A DNA stretch of 64,000 bases from Marsupella aquatica (Eukaryota > Marchantiophyta). Below, one piece after another: positions 9,446 through 19,790 of the stretch. Each line of letters starts with the position of its first letter. Position 1 is the first letter of the stretch. A model generated the notes under the pieces. It was not told the DNA's origin. It saw nothing but the letters and a program-made list of their open reading frames with translations, and made no database searches. Made by a program: the position numbers and the translations under genes. The DNA lies in contig OZ316897.1 of the NCBI GenBank assembly GCA_973895155.1, positions 13,826,001-13,890,000 on the forward strand, in the 5' to 3' direction.

Positions 9446-10422
9446 ATGGCCGAAGATGATCAAGGTTTCCGATGGCCGGCGGACATGGAATGCCGACGTG
9501 AAGCTGACCTTGTCAAGTATTACGAGAACAATCCTGATTGTAATAAGGTATTGATTTATGGCTTTGATATTACAGCTTAGGCCCTGACTCCTTCCAACTT
9601 AGTTGCAGTGAAATTAAGTGAGAATGAGAATACTTCGTCTGGCTCAGCCGATGGTTCATTTAATTTGCTGAAATTGACACGTGAGTAAAGTTATCGATAG
9701 TTAATTCAGTAGCTGCAATCGATGTCTGAGAACCCGCAGGTGACAAATCAAAAAGGTCTGTCATCAGTGAGACCATTGTTACCATCGATGATCAAACGAG
9801 GGCTAGGAGGACCAGAGAGCAATAGATTGAATCGTTGGAGTCTGGAAACTACATTGGAGCTCCTTGAGGCAATGAAGGCGTATGTACGCGCCAATAAGCT
9901 CAGTCTGATTGGGGTGAAACATTGGACATCGATTGCCATCAACCTGTCCAATCCTCACAATCTAGAGCTGAAAAAGCTTGCACGAAGCTCCATGGTACGT
10001 GACTGGTGTCTCTCGATCACGACCCATCCATCATTTCATCCGTCACTCGATCTGCTGCTTGTCCGTGAATTACTCCTAACTCAGACGATGCTGTGAGGTT
10101 GCTACTTAATATTAAGCTTCTACCATCTGATAGTTTCGAGCCCGGTTTCGAGCCTTGCTCCAATCCTAGGGATACAAATTAGGTATGCCTATGTCACTTT
10201 GCTTTTACCGATTGGCTCTAGATGTGGACTTGGATTCAGGTTCGATTCGCTAATATTCGCCGAGTTCTGAGGAGAGGAAAGCACGCCAGAGTTGAATTTG
10301 AGATTCGGGAGAGTTTGGCTGAGTATTATGAAATTTGTGAGCTGCATCAGCAGGTTGCAAGCTCTAAAAAGTCATCCATGTGTAGAAAGAATCCGCTTTC
10401 TAAACAGTCATCCCCACGCTGA
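9446..10422 (+). CDS. Small SANT/trihelix-like protein, 3 exons
   Basis: Proposed exons are 9446-9547, 9740-9994 and 10252-10422. All junctions are phase 0 with GT-AG introns (donor ATG/GTACGT for intron 2, acceptor TTCAG for exon 3), giving 175 residues. The middle of the protein has tryptophans and hydrophobics spaced as in SANT/trihelix DNA-binding domains: W in LNRWSLETTLELLEA, W in KHWTSIA, then a basic helix ANIRRVLRRGK and an acidic segment ending LAEYYEICELH. The family is not certain. The model ends at TGA 10420-10422, and the same frame then stays open for another 87 codons to 10686. That suggests either a recent stop mutation or a missed intron. The first intron's acceptor has a weak pyrimidine tract. 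It is unrelated to its neighbours. Confidence 0.5.
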
Positions 10423-10686
10423 GTGCCAGAAGTTTTGTACTCCAGAAACTGCGAAATGCTTCAATCACCCGTCCGTGAAGCAAAAAAAATAACGCAAGGA
10501 TCGAAGACATTAGCAGTGAGTGATGATGGTCTCAGAGGGAAGAGACTCCGAGCCTGCCCCATGCCCAAGCAGGCGAGAGTGGATGGAGAAACCAAGTGGG
10601 GTCTGGTAGAAGGCTTTAATTGTCTCAGTCTCGAGCGACTCGAACCAGATCGATTCACTAGTGCTGTCGTCCTGAAGCTTATGTAA
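10423..10686 (+). other. In-frame extension beyond TGA of SANT-like gene
   Basis: Directly after the TGA that ends the preceding model, the same frame continues for 87 codons to a TAA/TGA-type stop at 10684-10686. It contains basic, NLS-like stretches such as GLRGKRLRACPMPKQARV. It may be the former C terminus after a nonsense change, or an exon reached by an alternative junction. Confidence 0.35.
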
Positions 10687-11287
10687 ATTCTGCCTCGATG
10701 AGGAAGAGCTCGAGCAGATCGATATATGGGTGATAGTCAACAAGCCTCTTCGACGATACTCGTCTTCGAAACGATATCACTCTTTACTGTGTAATTTTAG
10801 CTTACCAAATTGTTTCTGGCGCACTAAGTCATTCATTCGGCTAATACCCTAGAGGAGTTCATTTACTTCTTTTCTATGAGAACGTAAAATGATGCTCCCA
10901 TGGACCACAACATTGGTCTTTGAAACCCCCATGTACCACATTTCCCAAAATTTGAATTTAAATGTGCTAACTTAATTTTTGGTCATTTTGGTTACATTTA
11001 GAATCATATTCTGGTTGAGTAATTAGTCATGGAATGCGTCAAGGTAAATTCTATTAGATTAATTTTTATCGTGTTAATATAAAATTTTAGGGCTTGTGTG
11101 TTTTTGGTCTCCTCCTTCTTTAGCTGCCTTGCAAGTGAAAAACTAACAATTATTTTAGTACTTGTAATTATCAAGTTATAAGCCCAGAACTCATATAGAT
11201 CACATTTAGCAGTGTGTCTAACATGGAGACTAGCCTCAATGCCCAGTCTCGTTGAATATTAATTAAATGAAGACAAGAATTATCATT

Positions 11288-11367
11288 CATGTCATCATTT
11301 GAACATACATCATACTCTATATGCACATAAATAATCCATGTCATCATTTGAACATACATCATACTCT
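11288..11367. repeat. Direct repeat, 49-bp period
   Basis: A 31-bp phrase beginning CATGTCATCATTTGAACATA occurs at 11288-11318 and again at 11337-11367, separated by an 18-bp AT-rich spacer. Confidence 0.8.
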
Positions 11368-11659
11368 CTCTATGGACATAAATTTTGGTGGGCCTGGAGT
11401 CAGAGTCTAGACCCCAACTCTAGTTTCTAATGGCGCTTTATAGATAAGATTAATGATTCAGGGAGAAGGAGTCTCCGGAAAGTCAATAATGACTCCTGGA
11501 CCTTGTGCTGCCTGTCCTCGTCCACCTACTGCCCTATAAAACTTGAAAATGGTCGCCCATTACCCTTCCTTGTCTCCATACTGCCTGATAAAACCAGAAA
11601 CAATCGTCATTCTCTAAGTGTCACTAAAGTTTCCTGGGACCCCACTTTTGGTTAAATTT

Positions 11660-11747
11660 GTGTAAAAGAATTTGCACCCACAGGATTCGAGACATGGGGA
11701 CCTCTATCCTACTCCCCACTCATCACTCTACCATCCCACCAGAGTCT
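11660..11747 (-). mobile_element. Possible tRNA-derived SINE head
   Basis: On the minus strand, GATGGTAGAGTGATGAG (about 11737-11721) resembles an A box. About 30 nt later, GTCTCGAATCC (11693-11683) matches a B box, preceded by AGAGGTCCCCAT. This order, spacing and the AGAGGTCCC phrase are common in plant tRNA-derived SINEs. The 3' extent and target-site duplication were not resolved. Confidence 0.4.
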
Positions 11748-13232
11748 AAAGTACCAAAGCTTTAACTTACCTTCTTGTTCTTCAGGGTTTGGCAGCAGCC
11801 GGCGGGTACAGAGCGGGGTACAGTTAGAGAGTCATAAATGATTTTCCAGAAACACATAACCCTGAATGATTAAACCACACCTGCCCCTATAAAGGGCTGC
11901 GGGTAACCCGTAGCTCTCATTCTAAAGAGTATAGGTTCAGAAATGGGCTTTGAGCTCCACAAAAGGTGCTGATTACAAATTTTTTTTTAACAAGTACTCC
12001 ACAAAAGGTGCTAGTGTTCCACCTTTTTTGGTGAGTAGTGAGACATGGAACGAGGCTTTATAGTGGCAGGTGTGGTTTAAGTCAAAGTCAGCAATGGTAG
12101 TTTGCTAAACTCTTCAATACTGTTTCCAGGCTGTGCATGAGTTAGTCACAATAATTCACAGCACATTTGTTATATCACTATAGGCGTGTGTCAACGAGTG
12201 TACTATAACACTAGCTAATTTGGTGCTAAGGCCTGAAAATGACCCCAGAAAGTATTTTGGGAATCTGCAGTGTAGAAGTGGCCCTAGAATGTATTGTTCA
12301 ATCTAGTGTGACAATGTAGGTTTGGGGTGTGGTAACTAACTGCACATAAAAAAGCAGCACTGAGATACATAGAAGGAACAACACTCGCTGATATAAAAAG
12401 AACAATTGGTTATGGTGACATAGAAAAATGAAACTCATTCAACCTGTATTGGAGGATTAATTTGCAATCTCATTCTTGTGCCGCATGTAACTTAACCAGT
12501 GTTGCAAAAGCGACTGAAGTAGGTGACAACATGCTAATTTCACAGTTAAATGGTGGCAATCTAGTAATTCTCAAAACTTGACAATGGATGTGATACTGTG
12601 GCTTTATCAACAGATCAATGCATTTTGCAGTGACCGGGCTAAAAGCAAAAAGATGTTAGAAAGGGTTAATTAACTTACAGTTTATGACATCTTGAAATGG
12701 GTTTGGTTCCAGCTTAGCCAGACAGTAACCAGTTTATAAAATTCTGCAATGGAGTAACACATAATATTTTTTGACTGGGAGCAATATGTGAAATGTATTG
12801 ACGTCGGATTGTTTTGATTGATGTTGCTTGGGTGTTATGTTACCTCCAAATTGTGTTTATAATAACATAAACCGAATTAGTATTAGAATCCTAATATTTG
12901 TTAATGCGCACCACATAAGTGACCAATTGCCATGAACAGTAGGGTGGTGACTAAATCTGCAATATTCAAAACTATCTTGAGTGCTGGTATTTGAACATAA
13001 ACAGAGGTTAGTACCTTCAAGCCCAGTCTGCCATTTGCAGAGACTCACCTTCACCCTATGTCCAATCCATGCTTCTCACTTGCACCCCTAATTTCAGTCA
13101 TGCCCCAAGTCACAGTCTAGAGGCTTCACTCTACGGAGGAGGCCCCCAAAAGTAGCTTTTGATAGTTATTATATAATCAGGTGAGCGTTCATGACAACAT
13201 CATCCTTCCCTGCCCCCTCCAGATGGGGTTTA

Positions 13233-13873
13233 GGGGGGCTTTACAAGACCGCGGGGGCCGTTCCAATTTTTTTCCAGTCTCCCAGATGTGATCCTAGCCG
13301 TGCATTCGTGAGAACTGGCCACACTTGACTTTACAAGACCCCGGGGGGACGTTTCCCGTCAGAGGATCCCGATCCTACATGGACATTAGTGGGGCCCGTG
13401 TAGGGCCCAGTTTTTGCAGACGTGTCACGGCTGTTCGGGCAAAGGTTTAGACCACCTCCTCGGGTGGTTTTTTCTTTCGTCCGTTTGGTCCATTGCTATA
13501 TTCAGCCTTCGCATTAACTCTGACCCCACAGAAGCAACTATCCAGGCTTTACAAGACCGCGGGGGGCTTTACAAGACCGCGGGTCCACCATTGATTGAAA
13601 GAAAGACTGAGCTTGACAATCTTCTCCCGCGCAATCAAATATTTCCTCCCCGTCAATTTTGGGAGTTATCAGACAGCTGGCCCTTGTTTCTGTCTTTTCT
13701 GTGTCCCATCTCTCAAAGTGGGCGTTGTTCACTTTACATGAGGCTGGGCGCCGTTCGCTGCAGCCTGGTAGTGTGTTTGCCCCGGTTTACTAATTTTAGT
13801 TCATTAAGTGGCCCCTGGCTTTGCTTTGGAAGAGGAGGGACTGAACGGCCCCCGCGGTCTTGTAAAGCCCCCC
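13233..13873. mobile_element. Harbinger/Tourist-like MITE, 641 bp
   Basis: The left end reads GGGGGGCTTTACAAGACC followed by GCGGGGGCCGTTC. The right end is its perfect inverted complement, giving terminal inverted repeats of about 31 bp. The element is flanked by the trinucleotide TTA on both sides (13230-13232 and 13874-13876), matching the 3-bp TWA target-site duplication of PIF/Harbinger elements. Three further copies of the terminal core CTTTACAAGACC lie inside, near 13330, 13547 and 13568, all in the direction of the left terminus. A 169-codon open frame overlaps the right half but shows no transposase motif, so the element is presumably non-autonomous. Confidence 0.85.
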
Positions 13874-13876
13874 TTA

Positions 13877-15383
13877 GAGAGCCACTGTCCTCAAAGCAAA
13901 ACCTGGTGGATCCAAGTTATTAAAATGAGTGGATAATGTTCTCAAAAAAGTAATGAAGTGCACTTTTATGTCCTCCCCAAACCTGGTGGACCAGTGGTGG
14001 TTTAAAGTGAACATGTGTTAGCTCTCATGGCAACATCTCCCCCCCTCCCTGGGCCCATGCAGACGGTTTTAAAGTGAACATGAATTAACAGATGGTTTTC
14101 AAAGTGAGCATGTATCTGCTGTCCATGGTACAACAGTCCATGGGAAAACAGACCAATCTGGACTTGAAACCAATGTAACTTACATTACCGTTACCATGTT
14201 CTACTCCATCTGGGCATTGACCCGATTTGATAACAACATACTTCACAGTTGCAACAGCTTTGCTTGCTTGCTGGGTCCACACATTTGACGAGAATCGATG
14301 ACAACATTTCACGCTTCCATTCCGCAACCCTTGGTCCTCCAGCTGAAGCAGAGTACTTCAGTGTAATCTCATCAGTCCAATGCAGACAATTGGAAATCGG
14401 TGCACAGCCATGATGCAATGAAGCATTCAAATTGACAGAAACCTTGGAGAGCCGGTAAGATCAATGTCAATTACTGGTGGTCCTGCTGTTGCTTGCAGAA
14501 CAGTGACAACGAAGTGACGACTGCACCGATGCTGCAAACTGCAAGTCTCTCCTATACCACTGAAGGAAAAAAATGGATTGCAGCAACAGTTTGACCAGAA
14601 ACTGCAAGTCTCTCCGGTATACCACTGAAGGTAAAAATTGGATTGCAGCAACAGTTTGACCAGGGACGGAAAGCTGTTTCGGAATTTATTGACGTGGGTG
14701 GGTAGTGCGCATTGTGTGATCTCCAGAGGGTAGCGTAATTCTGTTTGATTGATCTCAAATATCGTAGATGCAGAGGCTAGCTGAAGGAAGACGGTAGGGG
14801 TCAAGCAAGTAATGTGATCATCTGAGCAGAGCGGGTGTCAAAGGTTCGCATCTGAAGCAGACGGTGGAGTAAGCAGTCTAGAGACGGGGGTGGAATGTGT
14901 TTTGATACTTCTGTCGTTTCAGAGCATGCCAGAGTTAGCCACAAATTGAAGCAGCGACAAGCAGAAGACAGAATTAATTCAGAAGGATGAGAAGACGGGC
15001 TGTTCAATCATGCTCTCCATGCATTGGGAGCACAGCTGAGCGGTAGGTTTTGGAAGCAAAGAGCGAGAGAGGGAGGCGTGGTTTGAATTAAGCCGAATCA
15101 CAATGCTGAATTTCGTGCATTTTATTCAAATATTCGGGGAGTATTATTCGTCTGAAGTAAAGGAGCACACAATCGGAGAGTTCCAGTAGCATTTTCTAGC
15201 AGAAAAGACGTTGGATGGTTGATGGATCAGGTATTGAGTCAAAGCAGCATGTTTGAGTGAATTCGGGACTATCGACGAGGAAGAGTGCTGATGATGCACA
15301 ACGCAACCGTTTGTCTGCTATTAGCAGCTGCTTTGGAGGAGGATTGTAATTCGAACAAAGGAACGCTCTAACGGAACGAAGCA
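13877..15383. other. Intergenic and presumed PCS promoter
   Basis: No supported gene. It holds a 63-bp tandem duplication at 14536-14663. The phrase TTAAAGTGAACATG or a close variant recurs near 13993, 14071 and 14097. The last several hundred bases should contain the phytochelatin synthase promoter and leader. I could not identify a TATA box or metal-response element with confidence. Confidence 0.45.
14536..14663. repeat. 63-bp tandem duplication
   Basis: Two adjacent copies beginning AAACTGCAAGTCTCTCC and ending CAACAGTTTGACCAG (14536-14598 and 14599-14663), with a few substitutions and a small length difference. Confidence 0.8.
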
Positions 15384-18300
15384 ATGGCGATTGCTGGTCT
15401 GTACCGCCGTGCCCTGCCGTCCCCTCCCGCCACTGATTTCGGGTCAGCAGAGGGCAAGGTGAGTGCCGGCTAGACTCAATGTGACGAGCGACTTAGGGGT
15501 TTTGTTTTGGGTTTGATGCTCAGAGCTTTTCACGTAAATTGTCATAGTTGGATGGGGTATGATATAGAGTGATCTACTGGTGGACTCGTTGAATCTTGAG
15601 GGCTGCCGTGACAGATTTCCGGAAACCAACGTTGGTGAATCTTATGTACTGAATTGGAGTTAGTCCAAGAAGCCGGAGGCGTTGGCAGCAGCATTGCTGC
15701 AGTCTAAACACAACCTTGAGAAGCGGGCCATTTGTGAAAAACTCCATTCAACAATATTTCTTCGTATCGTTAAATCCTTTCTCGGATTGATCAAAAGTCG
15801 TAAATGTGCTGTAGGGTATTCTTGTTCAGGGCTATTGACAGGTTTAAGAGTTTCTGATGAGTCTTCGTGGGTGTTTTTGTATGCAGATGGTATTCCGAGA
15901 GGCTCTGCAAGATGGGACCATGGAAGGGTTTTTCCAGCTCATTGCGCACTTCCAGACTCAAGCCGAGCCAGCTTACTGTGGGCTTGCTGCGCTATCTGTT
16001 GTACTTAACGCTTTGGCCATCGATCCCCGTCGAACATGGAAAGGTAAAAGGTCAAATTGACGAAGTCCATTGATTTTGACCCTAGACTGGCAACAACATG
16101 CCATAAATGCAGTTCATAACCCTTTGGAAGCTCACTCTCACATCTAAGATCTGAATGTTGGGCGATGGGCTGACCAAGCACAGAGCAGTAGAGATTCTTA
16201 GTGCCTTGCATTGCAATACATCTCTTATTGTAGGCCAAGTAGGGCAGGACTACTAGTGACGTGATTACATTGTTAACATCATAGATGTTGAAATACTGCT
16301 TAAGGACCATAGGCCACGTCTTTTCCGAAATGGTTTACGCAATGTAGGTTCTTGCTGTGCTACCTGGATATTCCTTACATGTGGTCACCCTGAGGTGTTC
16401 TGTATCCCTCTCAATGTTAGGCAGCTAGATCAGTTCCTGGCTGGCCTTTTCCGTGGTGGCAATGATTTTTAGTTAGCCTACATGAGCTGACTTGTTTCCT
16501 TCTGTTAGGTCCATGGCGTTGGATTGATGAAACAATGCTGGAATGCTGCGAGTCCTTGGAGAAGGTGAAGGCAGAGGGTATGACCTTTGCAAAAGTAGCA
16601 TGTGCTGGAAACTGTGCAGGAGCTTCTGTGAAGGCAATACGGTCCAACAAGAGCTCTCTGGACGAATTTCGCCAGTACGTGCGTGACTGTTGTTTATCAG
16701 ACGATAAGCACATCATTGTTTCTTACGACAGGAAAATATTGAAGCAGGTAAAGTGCCCCCCTTTCCTTTGGTATTGACTTGAGTGAGATCAATTCCTCAT
16801 TTTCCTTCTTAGCTCTGCACTATCTGTTCGTCTGCGACTTTGACGAGAACAAGGACGGGGCTCCGAGAAGGATCCTGATTCAAGTTTCAGGCTGACAGAC
16901 TTCCCTTTGGACCAGACTGGAAGTGGTCATTTTTCTCCGATTGGAGGGTACCACCGAGAGAAGGACTTGGCACTCATTTTGGATGTGGCTCGGTTCAAAT
17001 ACCCCCCGCATTGGGTACCCTTAGCTCTACTCTGGGAAGCTGTCAACACTATCGATCCTACTACATCAAACTGGAGAGGGTGAGCACTGGAGGAGTTATC
17101 TATGCAGCCTTCATGATGACAGTTGTTGATGCCTTCTTGTATGTAGTCAACCCCAAAAACGTAGCTGAGGAGATGGGTTGGGATCTGGCTTGATAGCATT
17201 GTGCTTTTTAAATATTTCTGGTTGGTGGTGAAGTTCCGGTGATATGAACATTCAGATCAGAAATTTTGAATGCGTAGAATACTGTTGGCTTTGTTTCTTT
17301 GCAGGTTCATGCTGGCAACTAAACCAAAACGAAATCCATCTGTTCTGTTCACTCTGGTGAGTAATAACCATCAACAGTCGAGTAACAGAGGGCCATTCAC
17401 AGCAGTGAGGAACTCTAATTTCAGACGAAGTCATAATGAAATAGTCTGTCAGAACTCACAAGGAACAAATGCCTTCCAAATTCGTGCTATGATCAGCACG
17501 TCTGTGTCTCATGCGTTCATTCAAAGTTTTCTGATCCGGCTAGCATAATTGCATTGCAGTCATGTAAGGATGAACTTTGGAGGCCGATTTCAAAATATCT
17601 TTTTGAAGAGGTTCCCAAACTTTTGAGCAACGCAGCCGTTGAAAGCACGCAAGAAGCTGTGTCTGTCACCCTGGGTTCCCTGCCTGGAAATGTAGCTGTT
17701 TTTGTGAAGTGGATTGCCGAAGTGCAGAGGGCTAATACGGCATCGATGAGTTCAGCAAGTGAAGCCGATCTTGCTCTGAGTGCTAAGGTTAGTATCTACC
17801 TCCAGGTGATAATTGTACTACCAATTGTTGGCTAGTACTGGAGCCGTTTTGTCTAGACAAGCAGTGACAAGAGACGATGTCGTTGGATAGTGATTTCTTT
17901 GTCTGATTCTGCAAACAAATAAAACGTCAACGTTCAAGTTTCAGGGTTGGTCGTCTGCTTGTCACATTGGACAAGCCTCAGTTTCAAGTTTGTAGCCAGG
18001 GTGGTCCTCCTTGTGTTTTTAATTGTTACCTTCTCTTACAGGTGAAAATTCTGGAGGCTTTACGGGAAACAGAACTGTACTCCATTGTGTCAAATTTGGT
18101 GACGGGTACATGTATTGGGTGTCGAGTGCCAGCCCTCAGCGAGGAAGGTGTATCTGAATCCTTGAAGAGTGCTTGTTGCCATGGGGCTGCTGCTCTTTCA
18201 GGAAAGCTGAATTCGTCATCCCTCTGCTGTACGATGACTTCTGCGAGCAAGAGGTTGGATAGCGGCACTGAGACTACAATGGCTGTTACAGACACACTCA

Positions 18301-18722
18301 GCCTCAGTGGAGTTCAGGACAATGTCAACATCGTTGTCCCCACCTCAGTTGTCTGTGATGGGGAAAAACATTGCGCTTCTCTACCTCCTGGCTCTGCAGA
18401 CATGCTGACCATGCTCCTTTTTGCTCTTCCTCCCAACTCTTGGTCCTCAATAAGGAACAAAGGTGTCCAGTCTGAGTTATCAGGTGCTTGTTCAATTGTG
18501 GATCTTCCAATCAGCTTCCAAGATGAGGTAAATAGCATTGAATCTGATCCGATCTGTCCTTTCAATAGGTTCGTTGTGAGATTCATCTGAATATTTACTC
18601 CGTATGGACCATTTCTCATTTGTGTTTGACAACAGGTGGAGAATCTTCAAGAGCAGCTCAACTTGTTGTATAGATGGTGTAATGGCAACATAGAAGAAGA
18701 ATTTGATCAGTGGAATACATAG
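15384..18722 (+). CDS. PCS1: Phytochelatin synthase, complete, 8 exons
   Basis: Makes phytochelatins by transferring gamma-glutamylcysteine from one glutathione to another in the cytosol, activated by cadmium and other metals. Exons: 15384-15458, 15887-16043, 16509-16747, 16916-17079, 17305-17356, 17560-17787, 18042-18527, 18636-18722. All introns are GT-AG and phases agree throughout, giving 495 residues (Arabidopsis PCS1 has 485). The N-terminal papain-like domain (about 1-220) begins [15 protein letters not shown]. The catalytic triad falls at Cys56 (in [10 protein letters not shown]), His162 (in [11 protein letters not shown]) and Asp180 (in [14 protein letters not shown]), the same numbers as in Arabidopsis. 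The variable C-terminal domain keeps metal-sensing-type cysteine pairs ([14 protein letters not shown]) and ends with the conserved helix starting [11 protein letters not shown]. The start ATG fits the family N terminus exactly. It is convergent with APC3 downstream, about 1.07 kb between stop codons. The gene looks functional. Confidence 0.97.
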
Positions 18723-19790
18723 TTCAGCGAATTGAATAGTAGCTCATCAATTGAGGAACTGCTGCAGACTGTTGTAAATGGTGAGTCGCTAGGGGCTTCC
18801 TCACTCTGGCAGGATCTCGCTAAGCTGTGAATCATTGTCGCAGTTCCAGCTAGACAAGTTCCCTTAACTGGCGAAATATCTCGTTTCGCATACAGAGCAG
18901 GACGTCTTTTAAGAATAAGATCTCGATGAGCCGAATCCATTGGTTACCGTAGACCTAATGTAGATCTGTGTTATATGAATAAAAGATAAAGCCTCATGCT
19001 GTCTTGCAAATTTGAAAGGACTTGCTCCGTTACTCGCTCAGTGTCTTCAGTTACCTTTGGTGCCTTCAGTACTCAACTACAAACCCGAATTACCATAGAG
19101 CGTACACCATTGACAGCTACTCTATGGGTACGACAAAGGCTCCGAGCGAATCACCAGGGCAACTGTTGTACAAGGTCCGTCAAACGCTTTCATCCTTCAT
19201 ATGCCTAATTCAGGCATTGACCTCCTGACTTATGATATAACCAAGGCAGGTTGAAGGAATGTTATGGTTATCAGTTGCGAAGGCCATCAGCTGGCTGCCT
19301 AGTGATCGATTGGGTACATAGAAAGCTGCTACATAATGCAATTGTCAGCCACACCTTTGAGAAATTAGAGAATCCAAGTTACAATTTGCAATTCTCTCGA
19401 AGAGAATCCTTTTCTATAATGGAATAAATGGCCATATTCGTAGCCACAGATACATCCTCTGAAAATGGAATGCCACAAGGCCTCTGGTCAACGTGTTGTT
19501 TTCATGACAAGACGTCAACCTATCCAAACCAATCTAAAGTGACTAAAATTACAAATTTCTCATTCTGATGAGAGGAAACCCTTTCTGGGCAAAGCCGCCC
19601 AGCTATATACCCTCGGTGCGAAATCTTGTATGTGTTATCTATGATACACTACAAAATCTGTCTTGAACTGCGTATTACTCAAACCGAGTCCATTGAAAAG
19701 TGTGGACCAGGATGAGCACATGTTGATGACAGTCGGGTAACAGACAGGCTAATTCAAATATTCCCGACGCTCTAAGTCTGAAAACAGTAC
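18723..19790. other. Convergent 3' flanks of PCS and CDC27
   Basis: Lies between two facing stop codons and should contain both 3' untranslated regions. No gene was found in it. Confidence 0.6.
18978..18983 (+). terminator. Putative polyadenylation signal of PCS
   Basis: AATAAA, 256 nt after the phytochelatin synthase stop codon, in an AT-rich context and at a suitable distance for a plant near-upstream element. Confidence 0.5.

Larger units (their letters stand above)
10690..13229. other. Intergenic, AT-rich
   Basis: No supported gene. It contains a 31-bp direct repeat (11288-11318 and 11337-11367), the SINE-like head near 11.7 kb, and a repeated CTCCACAAAAGGTGCT phrase near 11956 and 11998. 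Confidence 0.5.

Noticed and set aside
13414-13923. 169-codon frame inside the MITE
   Set aside because: Runs past the element end and includes its internal terminal repeats; no transposase or Myb-like motif.
15682-16073. Open frames of 67-108 codons around PCS exon 2
   Set aside because: They read through intron 1 or alternate frames; the correct frame is explained by the PCS exon 15887-16043.
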